Assembly (NCBI GenBank): GCA_937930635.1
Contig: CALHCF010000002.1
Coordinates: 205,318 to 269,317, forward strand
Direction of reading: 5' to 3'
From: an uncultured Rhizobiaceae group bacterium
GTDB taxonomy: Bacteria; Pseudomonadota; Alphaproteobacteria; Rhizobiales; Rhizobiaceae
Length of the DNA: 64,000 nt
The position numbers were made by a program, and so were the translations under genes. Each line of letters opens with the position of its first letter. Positions within the stretch are counted from its first letter, which is position 1. Shown here piece by piece: positions 47,062-56,549 of this stretch. The notes beneath the pieces were generated by a model that saw nothing but the letters and a program-made list of their open reading frames with translations, did not search any database and had not been told where the DNA came from.

Positions 47062-47517
47062 TCAGCTGCCGCTGTTGTCATTATCGGGAAGAGGGCTGCG
47101 CCAGATGTGGTTGCGGTACAGATACATGCCGGCGTTGTAAGCTTCCATCGCCTTGGCAAAATTCTGCCGCACCACAGCATAGTCATCGGCGCTGACCCGG
47201 CCGCGCTTATGTTTCCTCAACTGGCTGTCAGCATGGCGTTTTACCGCCCTGCGTTTTGCCTCAAGTGATTTTCTAAAAATTTCCCGTTCCGCTTTGTTAT
47301 TAAAGGTCATTCCGCGTTCGCGGACCTGAGCCAAATTGGCTGCGGTTTTGGGGTGTGCCATGGCGTTGAAGATGTTGGCGCGCTTGTTGGAACCATCGGC
47401 GCAAATTATTTGGGATGCTTCAAAGGTGCAGGCCGTTTCATCGGCCCAGACTGTTGTGGCATGTGCAAGAACAATTCCGGCAATGGACAGAACCGATGCA
47501 GTACGTTGGAAATTCAT
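47062..47517 (-). CDS. Small exported hypothetical protein
   Basis: Not recognised. A 151-residue protein with a signal peptide (VLSIAGIVLAHATTVWA) and a mature part that has two cysteines close together (ACTFEASQIICADG) likely to form a disulfide, then a strongly basic helical region (FRKSLEAKRRAVKRH). It is convergent with pepA and divergent from holC, with about 109 bases in between. A periplasmic location is inferred. Confidence 0.7.
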   Translation of the reverse strand: MNFQRTASVLSIAGIVLAHATTVWADETACTFEASQIICADGSNKRANIFNAMAHPKTAANLAQVRERGMTFNNKAEREIFRKSLEAKRRAVKRHADSQLRKHKRGRVSADDYAVVRQNFAKAMEAYNAGMYLYRNHIWRSPLPDNDNSGS

Positions 47518-47626
47518 GGCCTCAAATCCGTCAGACTAACTTCTCACCAAGAAAGCATGTTGATGGGGTGAGGGTAAATAGGCACCGGCTCTTGTATCGA
47601 TATTTCCACCGGCTAGTCTCACGACG

Positions 47627-48079
47627 ATGAGTGAGATCCTGTTCTATCATATGACGGAAAACCGACTGGAGGACACGTTGCCCGGCCTGTTGGAGCGCAG
47701 TCTTGAGCGCGGTTGGAAAGTGGTTGTTCAAACCGGTGGCGAAGAACGCCGGGACGCGCTGGATGCCCATTTATGGACTTTTCGAAATGAGAGTTTTCTG
47801 CCCCATGGTGCGGAAGGTTCTGGACCGGGAGAGTCGCAGGATCATCCCATCTGGCTAACGGCAGGCGATGACAATCCCAATGCCGCTGATGTGCGCTTTC
47901 TGGTTGACGGTGCTGTGGCCCATGATCTCAAGGGCTATGTCCGCACCGTTATCCTGTTTGATGGCCATGACAGTGAAGCCGTGACAAAGGCGCGCGAGGA
48001 GTGGAAGCGTTTCAAAGACAGCGATCACGAACTGACCTACTGGCAGCAGGAAGGTGGGCGCTGGATCAAAAAAGCATAG
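47627..48079 (+). CDS. holC: DNA polymerase III chi subunit
   Basis: Links the clamp loader to single-stranded-DNA-binding protein. The protein has 150 residues: EILFYHMTENRLEDTLPGLL at the N-terminus, RGWKVVVQTGGEERRDALD, and the tail HELTYWQQEGGRW are typical of alphaproteobacterial HolC. The neighbourhood with pepA is conserved across many Gram-negative bacteria. Confidence 0.93.
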   Translation: MSEILFYHMTENRLEDTLPGLLERSLERGWKVVVQTGGEERRDALDAHLWTFRNESFLPHGAEGSGPGESQDHPIWLTAGDDNPNAADVRFLVDGAVAHDLKGYVRTVILFDGHDSEAVTKAREEWKRFKDSDHELTYWQQEGGRWIKKA

Positions 48080-48168
48080 GTCCGGCGCTTAAAGATCGCA
48101 TGGGCGCGATCCACAAGCGTTGGACGGCTTTTTGTCGTCTCGGCGTGTCAGTTCAAAACTGAAATATT

Positions 48169-50061
48169 CTAGCTGGCTGCACTCATGCTCTCGCTCAGTT
48201 CCAGCCATTCTTCTTCCACCTCGACCAGACGGCGCTCAAATTCCGCCTTTTTGGTCGCCAGATCACGAATGCGCTTGGTGTCGCGTTCGGTGGAGGCGGT
48301 GGCAAGGCGCTTGTTAAGCTGAACTATGGCCGCCTCAGCCTTCTGCATGATGGCTTCAAGGTTTTGAATGCGTTTGCGGGTGCCCGCCATATTGCCCCGT
48401 TTGTCCGCTTCTTCGCGCCGCCGTTCTGCCGGGGGTTTTGGGGCAACGATCTTGTCGACCGGTTCTTTTGGTCGTTTTTTTGAAGAGGAAGAGCCCGGAC
48501 CCTTCAAAATCAGGCGGCGATAGTCATCGAGATTGCCGCTATAGGGACCAACGCTGCCCTCATTGACCAGCCAAAGCCGTTCGGCGCTGGCTTCTATGAG
48601 ATGCCGGTCGTGAGAAATGAGGATCACTGCCCCGGAATAATCGTTGAGCGCCATGACAAGGCTTTCGCGGCTGTCGATATCAAGATGGTTGGTCGGTTCA
48701 TCGAGGATGAGGAGGTGGGGCTGGTTGAATGTCGCAAGACCCAGCAGCAGTCTGGCTTTCTCGCCTCCCGAAAGATCGCGCGCCTTGGTGTGCATCTTTT
48801 CAGTGCTCAAACCCATCCGCGCCACCCGTCCGCGCACCTTTCCCTCCGGTTCATGAGGTACCAGGCGGCGCACATGATCGATGGCGGTTTTTTCGGGGAC
48901 AAGATCGTCCATATTGTGCTGCGCAAAAATTGCCACTCTCAATTTATCGGCGCGGGTGATGTGCCCGGCCAGAGGCGCAAGCCTGTCTGCGATCAGTTTG
49001 GCAAATGTCGATTTGCCGTTCCCGTTCGCCCCCAAAAGGGCGATGCGGTCATCGGCATCAATACGCAGATTGAGATTGTCGATGACGGGATTGCCGGGTT
49101 CATATCCTGCCGAGACCTGCTCCAGATTGACGATGGGAGACGCGGCTTCTCTCTCGGGTGAGGGGAAAGAAAGGGGTGCCACGTCGTCTGTCACAACAGC
49201 CGCAATCGTGCCCATTTTCTCCAGCGCCTTGATGCGGCTTTGCGCCTGCGTCGCTTTGGAGGCCTTGGCTTTGAAGCGGTTTATGAACCGCTCCATATGG
49301 GCGCGTTTGGCGTCCTGCTTGGCTTTCATCTTGGTTTGGAGAGCGTGGCGTTCCGCACGTGTTTTCTCGAAGAAATCGTAGTCGCCCTTGTATGACGTGA
49401 GATGACGGTTCTCGAGGTGAACAATGGTGTTGCAACAGCTGTTCAGCAGATCGCGGTCATGGCTGATGATGATGACTGTATGGCGGTAGCGCGCAAGGTA
49501 GTTTTCCAGCCACAGGGTGCCTTCCAGGTCGAGATAGTTGGTTGGCTCATCGAGCAGCAGGAGATCGGGTTCTGAAAACAGCACGGCCGCCAACGCAACA
49601 CGCATTCTCCAGCCACCGGAAAAGTCACTGCAGGGACGAGCCTGCGCAGCAGCGTCAAAACCCAGACCGTGCAATATTGAACCCGCGCGCGCCTCCGCCG
49701 AATGAGCCTCGATATCACCCAGGCGTGTGTGGATATCGGCAATCCGGTTGGGGTCGGTGGCGGTTTCAGCCTCTTCAAGCAGGGCTGTGCGCTCCGTATC
49801 GGCTTCCAATACCGTATCCAGCAGCGACATCTTCGTGCCGGGTGCTTCCTGAGCGACCTGCCCGATGCGCATGCCACGGCGCAGTTTCAGCGATCCGGTT
49901 TCGGGGCTGTACTCGCCGTTGATCAGCTTGAAAAGGGTGGTCTTGCCCGTACCATTGCGCCCCACAAAACCGACGCGCGCGCCAACCGGCACGTGAAGCG
50001 ACGCTTTTTCGATCAGCAGGCGGCCCTGCATACGGAATGTGAGATCATCAATCGTGAGCAT
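48169..50061 (-). CDS. ABC-F family ATPase, YheS-like
   Basis: A cytosolic protein with two ABC domains and no membrane part; ABC-F proteins act on the ribosome. Walker A motifs are GRNGTGKTT and GANGNGKST, signatures DFSGGWRMRVALA and LSGGEKARLLLG, and Walker B LLLLDEPTNYLD and LLILDEPTNHLD. The linker (ERFINRFKAKASKATQAQSR) is the YheS type rather than Uup or EttA. A C-terminal coiled coil (about 560-625) follows a Lys/Pro/Arg-rich hinge. The 630 residues are of normal length. It stands alone, 122 bases from the GntR gene. Confidence 0.92.
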   Translation of the reverse strand: MLTIDDLTFRMQGRLLIEKASLHVPVGARVGFVGRNGTGKTTLFKLINGEYSPETGSLKLRRGMRIGQVAQEAPGTKMSLLDTVLEADTERTALLEEAETATDPNRIADIHTRLGDIEAHSAEARAGSILHGLGFDAAAQARPCSDFSGGWRMRVALAAVLFSEPDLLLLDEPTNYLDLEGTLWLENYLARYRHTVIIISHDRDLLNSCCNTIVHLENRHLTSYKGDYDFFEKTRAERHALQTKMKAKQDAKRAHMERFINRFKAKASKATQAQSRIKALEKMGTIAAVVTDDVAPLSFPSPEREAASPIVNLEQVSAGYEPGNPVIDNLNLRIDADDRIALLGANGNGKSTFAKLIADRLAPLAGHITRADKLRVAIFAQHNMDDLVPEKTAIDHVRRLVPHEPEGKVRGRVARMGLSTEKMHTKARDLSGGEKARLLLGLATFNQPHLLILDEPTNHLDIDSRESLVMALNDYSGAVILISHDRHLIEASAERLWLVNEGSVGPYSGNLDDYRRLILKGPGSSSSKKRPKEPVDKIVAPKPPAERRREEADKRGNMAGTRKRIQNLEAIMQKAEAAIVQLNKRLATASTERDTKRIRDLATKKAEFERRLVEVEEEWLELSESMSAAS

Positions 50062-50183
50062 GTGCGGCTTTTGCGGGAAGGGCGACCGCTTTGCAAGAGG
50101 CGTGTCTGTTGAAGGCTGATCAGATGACCGGCGCGATCCGGGACAGCGGTTTGCCGGTCTTTGATACCGTAAAAAGGATACGG

Positions 50184-50888
50184 CTAGTTGAACTTGTACT
50201 TCTCGAGAAGGGCGACCAGCAAAATTCGCGCCCTGTTGCGGTGTTCAGTGTGAATGGCGCGTGCCGCAGCGGCATCGGAGCGGCGAATGGCTTTCAGCAA
50301 TTTGCAATGATCTTCGTTGGATTGCACGGGGCTTGGCCGCAGATGAAGCGTATAATTTCGAATGCGTTTCACCTGATTGTTGTAGGTCTCAACAAGCTTG
50401 GCAATGCGTTCGCTGCCGCTGAGGCGAAGCAATTCCCGATGAAATACTTCATCAGCCGCCGCCCATTGCTCCCGGTTATCATGCTCCAGAGCGAGATCCA
50501 TGTCATCGATTGCCTTTTGCGCGGTGGCCAGGTCGGCATCATCCAGCTTTCTTTCAGCAGCCAGTTGCGCCGCCAACCCCTCCAGTTCCGACACGATCAG
50601 GTATATCTCATTCATGTCGCCCGGCGTTATGGGGCGCACCTGAATACCATGACGGGGCCGCACCCACAGCAAGCCAAGCGTTTCCAGAATCAGCGCGGCC
50701 TCCCGTACCGGAGTTCTGGACATGCCCAGTTTTTCTGCCAGTTCGCTCTCAAGATGGCTCGAACCCGCCGGCAACTCGTTTTCTATGATCAGCCGCTTGA
50801 TCTCATCTATCGCAATTTGGGTATGCGATTTGCGTTCTACGCCTTTGCTGCCTTTGCTGCCTTTGCTGGAATTTTCGGCACTTCCCAT
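50184..50888 (-). CDS. GntR-family transcriptional regulator (FCD domain)
   Basis: A winged-helix regulator of 234 residues. The DNA-binding part reads LESELAEKLGMSRTPVREAA, and the C-terminal all-helical FCD domain carries the metal/ligand residues (EVFHRELLRLSGS and RNRARILLV). The N-terminus contains a Ser-Lys-Gly triplet repeat encoded by three copies of a 9-base unit (50841-50867). Targets are unknown; no metabolic genes are attached. A TGTCAAA/TTTGACA site lies 157 bases upstream and may be its own operator. Confidence 0.88.
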   Translation of the reverse strand: MGSAENSSKGSKGSKGVERKSHTQIAIDEIKRLIIENELPAGSSHLESELAEKLGMSRTPVREAALILETLGLLWVRPRHGIQVRPITPGDMNEIYLIVSELEGLAAQLAAERKLDDADLATAQKAIDDMDLALEHDNREQWAAADEVFHRELLRLSGSERIAKLVETYNNQVKRIRNYTLHLRPSPVQSNEDHCKLLKAIRRSDAAAARAIHTEHRNRARILLVALLEKYKFN

Positions 50889-51044
50889 ACTCGTTTTCCT
50901 AATTACGGACCCGGGCGCAGGTCAGTATTTCCGTTGATTGAATTGATGAACAGATCCGCCAGTCAGCCCCCAATTCGGTTTATCTCCAGAAAATTGTCTC
51001 CAGAACTTGTGCGTCGCTGAAGTTACCAGAAAAAATCGCGTATA

Positions 51045-51061
51045 TGTCAAATAGTTTGACA
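51045..51061. promoter_or_regulatory. Palindrome TGTCAAA-TAG-TTTGACA, candidate GntR operator
   Basis: Perfect 7-base arms around a 3-base centre, in the AT-rich region upstream of the GntR gene. Each arm contains a TTGACA -35-like hexamer in opposite orientation, so bound regulator would cover both. FCD-type GntR sites are short palindromes of similar size. Which protein binds is inferred. Confidence 0.5.
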
Positions 51062-51140
51062 ACAAATTTTTTAATGCATACGTAATTTTTAGGCCTTAAT
51101 GTGAATCAGCGTGGGTATGAACGGTCAAACCCGCGTTGTA

Positions 51141-51175
51141 GGGCAGCCAGGGCAGGGCGAAATCCTTGGCTGCCC
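51141..51175. repeat. Hairpin downstream of uvrC
   Basis: GGGCAGCCA (51141-51149) pairs perfectly with TGGCTGCCC (51167-51175), loop 17 bases. It lies 67 bases past the uvrC stop. There is no U-tract in either direction, so it is at best a factor-dependent terminator or an RNA 3'-end structure. Confidence 0.35.
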
Positions 51176-51241
51176 GCTTACAAGGCTTAATCATTTCTAT
51201 TGTTTGAATAAATCAGATCCAGCTGCACGCCTGCAGAGCTT

Positions 51242-53218
51242 TCAGCCCTTTTGAAAATGATCGTAAATCGTCTGAGCCATGGCCTCGGATATTCCTTCTA
51301 CGGATTTTAAATCTTCGATACCGGCACGGCTGGTCGCTTTTGCACTCCCAAAATGGTGAAGCAGGGCCCGCTTTCTGCCGGGTCCAATACCGGCAATTTC
51401 ATCAAGCGGATTTTTCACAAGCTCTTTTTTGCGCCGGGCGCGATGGGTGCCGATCGCAAAGCGGTGCGCTTCATCGCGCATACGCTGAATAAAACAGAGC
51501 ACGGGATCACGCAGCGGGAGAGAAAATGATGGCTTGTGCGGCATAAAAAACCGCTCGCGGCCCGCATCCCGGTCAGGTCCTTTCGCGACACCCACAAGAG
51601 GGATCTGGCCCTCCAGCCCCAGTTCACTCATAACCGTTTGCACGGCAGACAATTGACCTGCTCCACCATCAATCAGCACAAGATCAGGCCAGGGAGGCAG
51701 CGTGTCTTCGTCGTCCTGATCTGTGTGTTGACGATCACCATGCTCTTTTATCAAACGCGCAAAACGGCGGGTGAAGACCTCGCGCATCATGCCGAAATCG
51801 TCGCCGGGGGTAAGGTCCTCGTTCTTGATATTGAACTTGCGGTACTGGTTTTTGGCAAATCCGTCGGGACCGGTCACGATCATCGCACCCACCGCGCTGG
51901 ACCCCATAATGTGGGAATTGTCGTAGACTTCTATGCGCCTTGGTATCTGCTCCAGGCCAAAAACCTCCTGAACCCCTGTCAGCAGATTTTTCTGGTTGGC
52001 GCTTTCGGCAATTTTGCGAGAGAGAGCTTCCGCCGCATTGCGGGAAACCTGCTTGACGATGTCGCGCTTTTCACCGCGTTGCGGTTTGGAAATATCGACT
52101 TTACGCCCTGCTTTTGTGGTCAGAGCCGCGGCAAGCAGATCGGCCTGCGCAATCTCATGTGAAAGCAGGATGAGGCGGGGAACTGGTTTGTCATCATAAA
52201 ACTGGCTGACAAAGGCCTCCAGAACTTCGGTCTCTTCAAAAGACTTGTCCGCCCGGGGAAAGTAAGCCCGGTTCCCCCAGTTTTGCCCGGTTCGAAAGAA
52301 AAAGACCTGGATACAAAACTGACCGCTTTCCTGGTGAACAGCGAAGACATCAGCTTCGACAATGGTTTGCGGGTTGATACCCTGATGACCCTGGACATGC
52401 GAAAGTGCCTGCAGACGGTCCCGGTACAACGCCGCAGTCTCGAAATCCAGAGCCTCTGAGGCTTCCTGCATCCGTTTGGAAAAACGGTTTTTGATGTCTT
52501 TGCTTTTGCCCGTCAGGAAGTCCTTTGTCTGTTTGACCAGATCAGCATAATCCTCAACCGAGATTTCCCCCGTACAGGGAGCAGAGCAGCGTTTTATTTG
52601 GTGCAAAAGACAGGGACGGGTGCGATTGGCGTAGAAAGAATCTGTGCAGGTGCGAACCAGAAATATGCGTTGCAGAGCGTTGATTGTGGTGTTGACCGCC
52701 CCGGCATTGGCGAAGGGGCCATAGTAGCTTCCCTCGCGGCTGCGTGCGCCCCGAAACTTGAACAGCCCCGGCGCCTCATGGTCCCCCGAAAGCAATATAT
52801 AGGGAAACGATTTGTCGTCTCGAATCAAAACATTAAAGCGTGGCCGCAAACGCTTGATAAGGTTTGCTTCCAGCAGCAGCGCTTCTGTCTCCGTATGGGT
52901 GGTGACAAATTCCATTGTCGCGGTTTCCGCGATCATGCGCGCTGTCCGGTTGCCGCCATGGCCAACCCCGCGGGCATAGTTCTGAACCCGTTTTTTCAGG
53001 CTTTTTGCCTTGCCCACGTAGAGAACGTCACCCGAGGTGTTGATCATTCGGTATACGCCGGGCTTGTTGGGTAAATGCCGCACAAACTCTGCGATCACTG
53101 AGGCTCCGACCTTGCCGGACGCCTGAGTGGTTTCTTCCCACATTACCTGCCCGGACTCGCGTGGCTTGGCCCGCGCCGGTTTGTTCAGTGCATCATCAGG
53201 GTTGTTTGAGTCGTCCAT
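51242..53218 (-). CDS. uvrC: Excinuclease ABC subunit C
   Basis: Makes both incisions in nucleotide excision repair. It has the GIY-YIG domain ([20 protein letters not shown]), the Cys-rich motif [13 protein letters not shown], the UVR segment ([20 protein letters not shown]), an RNase-H-like endonuclease half ([19 protein letters not shown] and [12 protein letters not shown]) and C-terminal helix-hairpin-helix motifs ([17 protein letters not shown]). The start is ATG at 53218, giving 658 residues; a TTG two codons upstream is possible. Confidence 0.96.
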   Translation of the reverse strand: MDDSNNPDDALNKPARAKPRESGQVMWEETTQASGKVGASVIAEFVRHLPNKPGVYRMINTSGDVLYVGKAKSLKKRVQNYARGVGHGGNRTARMIAETATMEFVTTHTETEALLLEANLIKRLRPRFNVLIRDDKSFPYILLSGDHEAPGLFKFRGARSREGSYYGPFANAGAVNTTINALQRIFLVRTCTDSFYANRTRPCLLHQIKRCSAPCTGEISVEDYADLVKQTKDFLTGKSKDIKNRFSKRMQEASEALDFETAALYRDRLQALSHVQGHQGINPQTIVEADVFAVHQESGQFCIQVFFFRTGQNWGNRAYFPRADKSFEETEVLEAFVSQFYDDKPVPRLILLSHEIAQADLLAAALTTKAGRKVDISKPQRGEKRDIVKQVSRNAAEALSRKIAESANQKNLLTGVQEVFGLEQIPRRIEVYDNSHIMGSSAVGAMIVTGPDGFAKNQYRKFNIKNEDLTPGDDFGMMREVFTRRFARLIKEHGDRQHTDQDDEDTLPPWPDLVLIDGGAGQLSAVQTVMSELGLEGQIPLVGVAKGPDRDAGRERFFMPHKPSFSLPLRDPVLCFIQRMRDEAHRFAIGTHRARRKKELVKNPLDEIAGIGPGRKRALLHHFGSAKATSRAGIEDLKSVEGISEAMAQTIYDHFQKG

Positions 53219-53351
53219 AAACAAATAGTAGGTGGCAGCCGGTAAGAATTCTACGTTGCGGGAAGGACAGGAGCGATTTTTCTCGCAGCCCGTTGCAAAC
53301 GCAGCATGTCCACCCCAGCGGCCAGCCCATTATGCGGGATCGACTAACCGT

Positions 53352-54107
53352 CTATTCAGGTACCCGCTGGTCCGCAGTGTCCCAGGTGAGATGCTGACCA
53401 CCATCCAGGGCTATCATCTGTCCCGTCACAGACGGGGTTTGCACAAAAAACAGGATGGTTCGAACAAACTCCTCCAGTTCAGGGGCCCGTTTGAGCAGCA
53501 GCGTCTGGACCTGTGTGTCAAAGATTTCCTGGGTCTGGCGATGGCTTGGCAATGTCGGGCCAGGGCCAATGGCGTTGACGCGAATGTTGGGAGCAAGCGC
53601 CTGTGCGAGCGTCCGGGTCGCGGTCCACAGGGCTGATTTTGACAGGGTGTATGAATAGAAATTCGGCGTGAGCTTGTGCACCCGCTGATCAATCATGTTG
53701 ACGATCAGGCCCTCATTCTCACCAATCTGTCGGCTAAATTCTGCGGCGAGCAGACTTGGCGCCTTCACATGAACCTGAAAATGCTTCTGCCACAGGGCGT
53801 CATCAAGAGTGTCCGGCGCATCGTCTTCAAAAAGCGATGCGTTGTTGACCAGCAGGCCTATTGTCCCCAATTGCTCCGCAGCAGCGGACACCAGTGATCT
53901 GGTCTGATTGTCATCGCTCAGGTCGGCTTTTACCGCGCAGGCTTTTGCGCCTCTTTTTTGCAAAGCCGACACAAGGTCATCGGCATCCTGCGGTGAGGTG
54001 TTGTGATGAACCGCGACCGCAAACCCGGAGTCTGCCAGGCCTTCCGCGATTGCTCGGCCGACGCGGCGCGCAGCGCCAGTAACCAGTGCGGTTTTGGGTA
54101 TCGACAT
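53352..54107 (-). CDS. SDR reductase, FolM/pteridine-reductase-like
   Basis: A 251-residue SDR. The nucleotide motif is TGAARRVGRAIAE, with the Arg-Arg that is typical of dihydromonapterin and pteridine reductases, followed by NNASLFEDD and the catalytic YSYTLSKSAL with Tyr-x3-Lys (Tyr-Thr-Leu-Ser-Lys). A role in tetrahydromonapterin or folate reduction is likely but rests on family resemblance. It starts 4 bases before the CaCA gene ends, that is, it follows that gene closely on the same strand. Confidence 0.85.
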   Translation of the reverse strand: MSIPKTALVTGAARRVGRAIAEGLADSGFAVAVHHNTSPQDADDLVSALQKRGAKACAVKADLSDDNQTRSLVSAAAEQLGTIGLLVNNASLFEDDAPDTLDDALWQKHFQVHVKAPSLLAAEFSRQIGENEGLIVNMIDQRVHKLTPNFYSYTLSKSALWTATRTLAQALAPNIRVNAIGPGPTLPSHRQTQEIFDTQVQTLLLKRAPELEEFVRTILFFVQTPSVTGQMIALDGGQHLTWDTADQRVPE

Positions 54108-54111
54108 GTCT

Positions 54112-55071
54112 TTAAAGAACCACGGTGAAAATGAGATACAAAGCGTATGCGCCGGTCAGGGTAAAGCCCAGGGTGCGCGTAATCGTAAGATGCAGGAAGG
54201 GCATGGCGATCAAAAACAGCGTGGCTGCCAACATGATCCACATATCAAACATCACGATATGCTGGCTGACCGGCACCGCGACCACCGTTGCCGTAACCCC
54301 CATTATCGCTGCGATATTGAAAAGATTTGAGCCCACGACATTGCCGACTGCTACAGAAGTGTTGCCCTGTCTTGCCGCCATTATTCCGGTGGCCAGTTCC
54401 GGCAGCGACGTGCCTATTGCAACAATAGTGAGGCCTATGACGTCCTGAGGGACGTGCCAGCGCTCGGCAATGTCAACGGCGGAATCAACCGTCAAAGAGG
54501 CACCAAGGGGAAGGAAAACAAGACCGGTGATGAGCAACCCGGCAATTACCGCCGGTTTGGCCGGGACCACGCCAACTTCATCATGATAATCGTCTGCAGC
54601 CAGCAGCGCTGCTTTTTCTGAAGTCTGCCGTTGCGCATTTCGGTATTGCAGCATCAGGAATACTGCGAGGCAGACAAGCAGCAACAGCCCGTCCAATCGA
54701 TTTATCGGGCCGAATGCCATCTGCAGCATGAAAACCAGGGTCAGCCCCACCAGGAAGAAAAGCGTGACTTTCATGTCGTCTTCCTGACACGCCGTCGCAG
54801 TCAGGATTGCTGGAACACCAAGGACCAGCAGCACATTGGCGATATTGGATCCAACAACGTTGCCCACAGCCAGCTCACCCGAACCCGAAAGTGCAGCTTT
54901 CAGCGAGATCACCAGTTCAGGTGCCGATGTGCCAAAGGCAACGATTGTCAGTCCGATAATAAGCGGTGATATGCCCAGCTTCTCGGCAAGTCCGACGGCC
55001 CCTTTCACCAGAGAGTTGCCGCCAATAACAAGGACAACCAACCCGATAGTAAAGAGCAGATAGGAGAGCAT
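54112..55071 (-). CDS. Calcium/sodium antiporter (CaCA family, YrbG-like)
   Basis: A 319-residue membrane exchanger with about ten helices and the two inverted alpha-repeats of the family: FGTSAPELVISLKAAL with GNVVGSNIANVLLVLG, and IGTSLPELATGIMAA with GNVVGSNLFNIAAIMG. The acidic residues in the PEL motifs form the cation site. It is followed 4 bases later by the FolM-like gene, probably in the same transcript although the functions appear unrelated. Confidence 0.92.
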   Translation of the reverse strand: MLSYLLFTIGLVVLVIGGNSLVKGAVGLAEKLGISPLIIGLTIVAFGTSAPELVISLKAALSGSGELAVGNVVGSNIANVLLVLGVPAILTATACQEDDMKVTLFFLVGLTLVFMLQMAFGPINRLDGLLLLVCLAVFLMLQYRNAQRQTSEKAALLAADDYHDEVGVVPAKPAVIAGLLITGLVFLPLGASLTVDSAVDIAERWHVPQDVIGLTIVAIGTSLPELATGIMAARQGNTSVAVGNVVGSNLFNIAAIMGVTATVVAVPVSQHIVMFDMWIMLAATLFLIAMPFLHLTITRTLGFTLTGAYALYLIFTVVL

Positions 55072-55177
55072 CTATTTTCCGGGGAAGGGCTGGGAGAGTG
55101 GAGCGGTTTTTAACCCGCTGTCAATTCCGAAATACATGGTGTGTTCAGCAGAAGGTTTCAAGCACCGGTTGGTTACA

Positions 55178-55774
55178 TTAACCGCGCGGTTTCAGCCCTG
55201 TCAGGTCCGGATGAGCAGCGTCAAATGCGTCACGCCAGGCAACAAGTGCATCGCGGCCTTCTTCCCATTTTCCGGCGAACCGCAGGTCAAGATAGCCAAG
55301 CGTTGCAGCCAGTGCCACGGATCCCATATGAGCATCGGTGCCGGTGGGCGGCAGATCCCTTTGAACGTGGTCCAATGCCCGTTCCACCTTGCCCCACAAC
55401 CGCTCAAGCCACGGCTGATGGATCTTTTCTTCCGGGCGGAAGCGAAGTTCATATACATAGCCAACGGCTGAATCATTGATGCCATCGCAAAGGGCTTCCA
55501 GCCGTTCAACATGCAGCAGATCAGGGTCGGCTGACGGATAGAGCCTTCCGCCGCTCAAACGGTCTACATAGCGGGTGATCGCGCGGCTGTCATACAGACC
55601 TTCGCCATTGTCCAGCACCAGACACGGGATGCGCGACAGGGGATTGGCAGCATCCAGAACCGGGTCGCCGTTTGTGGCATCAACCGGTGTCTCTTCCACA
55701 TCCACACCAGCAAATCTGGCGGACATGGCCACTTTGGCAACATAAGGAGAGGCGCCTGCAGACAGGAGTTTCAT
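55178..55774 (-). CDS. Glutathione S-transferase family protein
   Basis: A 198-residue protein with an N-terminal thioredoxin fold (MKLLSAGASPYVAKVAMSAR, then SRIPCLVLDNGEGLYDSRAI, with the cis-Pro and the glutathione-binding Asp-Ser) and a helical C-terminal domain (ALAATLGYLDLRFAGKWEEG). The ATG at 55774 has CAGGAG-like sequence just upstream on its strand (AACTCC is on the plus strand); the frame upstream is not GST-like. Substrate unknown. Confidence 0.88.
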   Translation of the reverse strand: MKLLSAGASPYVAKVAMSARFAGVDVEETPVDATNGDPVLDAANPLSRIPCLVLDNGEGLYDSRAITRYVDRLSGGRLYPSADPDLLHVERLEALCDGINDSAVGYVYELRFRPEEKIHQPWLERLWGKVERALDHVQRDLPPTGTDAHMGSVALAATLGYLDLRFAGKWEEGRDALVAWRDAFDAAHPDLTGLKPRG

Positions 55775-55848
55775 ATTCAATTCCGATCCATGGGAAAGAC
55801 AAATAGGTGGAAACACAAAGGGATGGAAACACAGGGGGTAAAAAGGGC

Positions 55849-56310
55849 CTAATAGCGCAAGACGCGACATGACCCGTCATATTCGTTCCAGCGGTCATAG
55901 CCGCCCAGGCAAAATTCAACGTTGAATTTGTTGCCTGCAAACCCCTGACCGCCTTCGATCAGGAAATACAGGGTCGGGTGTCTGCCATTGGTCAGCCTTG
56001 CGTGGGCGCGGCAATAGCGACGGGGAATCTGCGAATAATATTCATTATCGTTGTTTTGAACGACCCGCTCGCGAACGCGCTCGATGTCTTCCAGAAAAAA
56101 CCCGCGCTTCCAGGTGTTTTCTTCAGCCCAGTTGAAGCGCTCGACAATCCGGCCAAGAACCTTCTGGTCATCGCAACTGGGAAATGACTTTGAAATGATA
56201 TGGGGTTCCAGCAATCCGGCCTGAGCGGGAAGCACCAGTCCTGTCAGATGGCCCGCGAGGAAAAGGGCAAGAGTGAAGACGCAGGAAACCAGGGCTTTTG
56301 AAACGCTCAT
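55849..56310 (-). CDS. Small exported hypothetical protein
   Basis: Not recognised. A 153-residue protein with a signal peptide (VFTLALFLAGHLTGLVLPAQA) and a mature domain with four cysteines (SCDDQK, RRYCRAH, EFCLGGYD, SCRVLRY) that could form two disulfides. The pattern of evenly spaced aromatic residues suggests a compact periplasmic fold. Similar proteins are, to my recollection, frequent in rhizobia without assigned function. It is divergent from the type III PKS gene over 239 bases. Confidence 0.7.
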   Translation of the reverse strand: MSVSKALVSCVFTLALFLAGHLTGLVLPAQAGLLEPHIISKSFPSCDDQKVLGRIVERFNWAEENTWKRGFFLEDIERVRERVVQNNDNEYYSQIPRRYCRAHARLTNGRHPTLYFLIEGGQGFAGNKFNVEFCLGGYDRWNEYDGSCRVLRY

Positions 56311-56549
56311 CGGCTGATCCGTCCATTAGGGAATCACTGATGCGAAGATGCGGCAGGCCATGCTCAAGGTCAATCGATGATGGCTGGAAAGGTTTGGTTG
56401 CCAATGCTGTGCCTGAGCCGCGTGTTTGCAAACACGTGTGGCGAGATATCAGCACACTTAATTTTGATCGGCGGGGCAGGCCTGTAAGGCGTCCTTTTGG
56501 GTGCATCAGACGTTAAATGGTTGGACGCTGTTTTTTTTATGGAATTTTG

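Larger units (their letters stand above)
50889..51241. other. 353-base gap between the GntR gene and uvrC
   Basis: No gene is seen. The stretch is AT-rich in the middle (51010-51100) and holds the palindrome at 51045-51061 and a hairpin at 51141-51175. A TTGACA with reasonable spacing occurs on both strands around the palindrome, so promoters there are likely, but their -10 boxes are weak matches. Confidence 0.5.
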
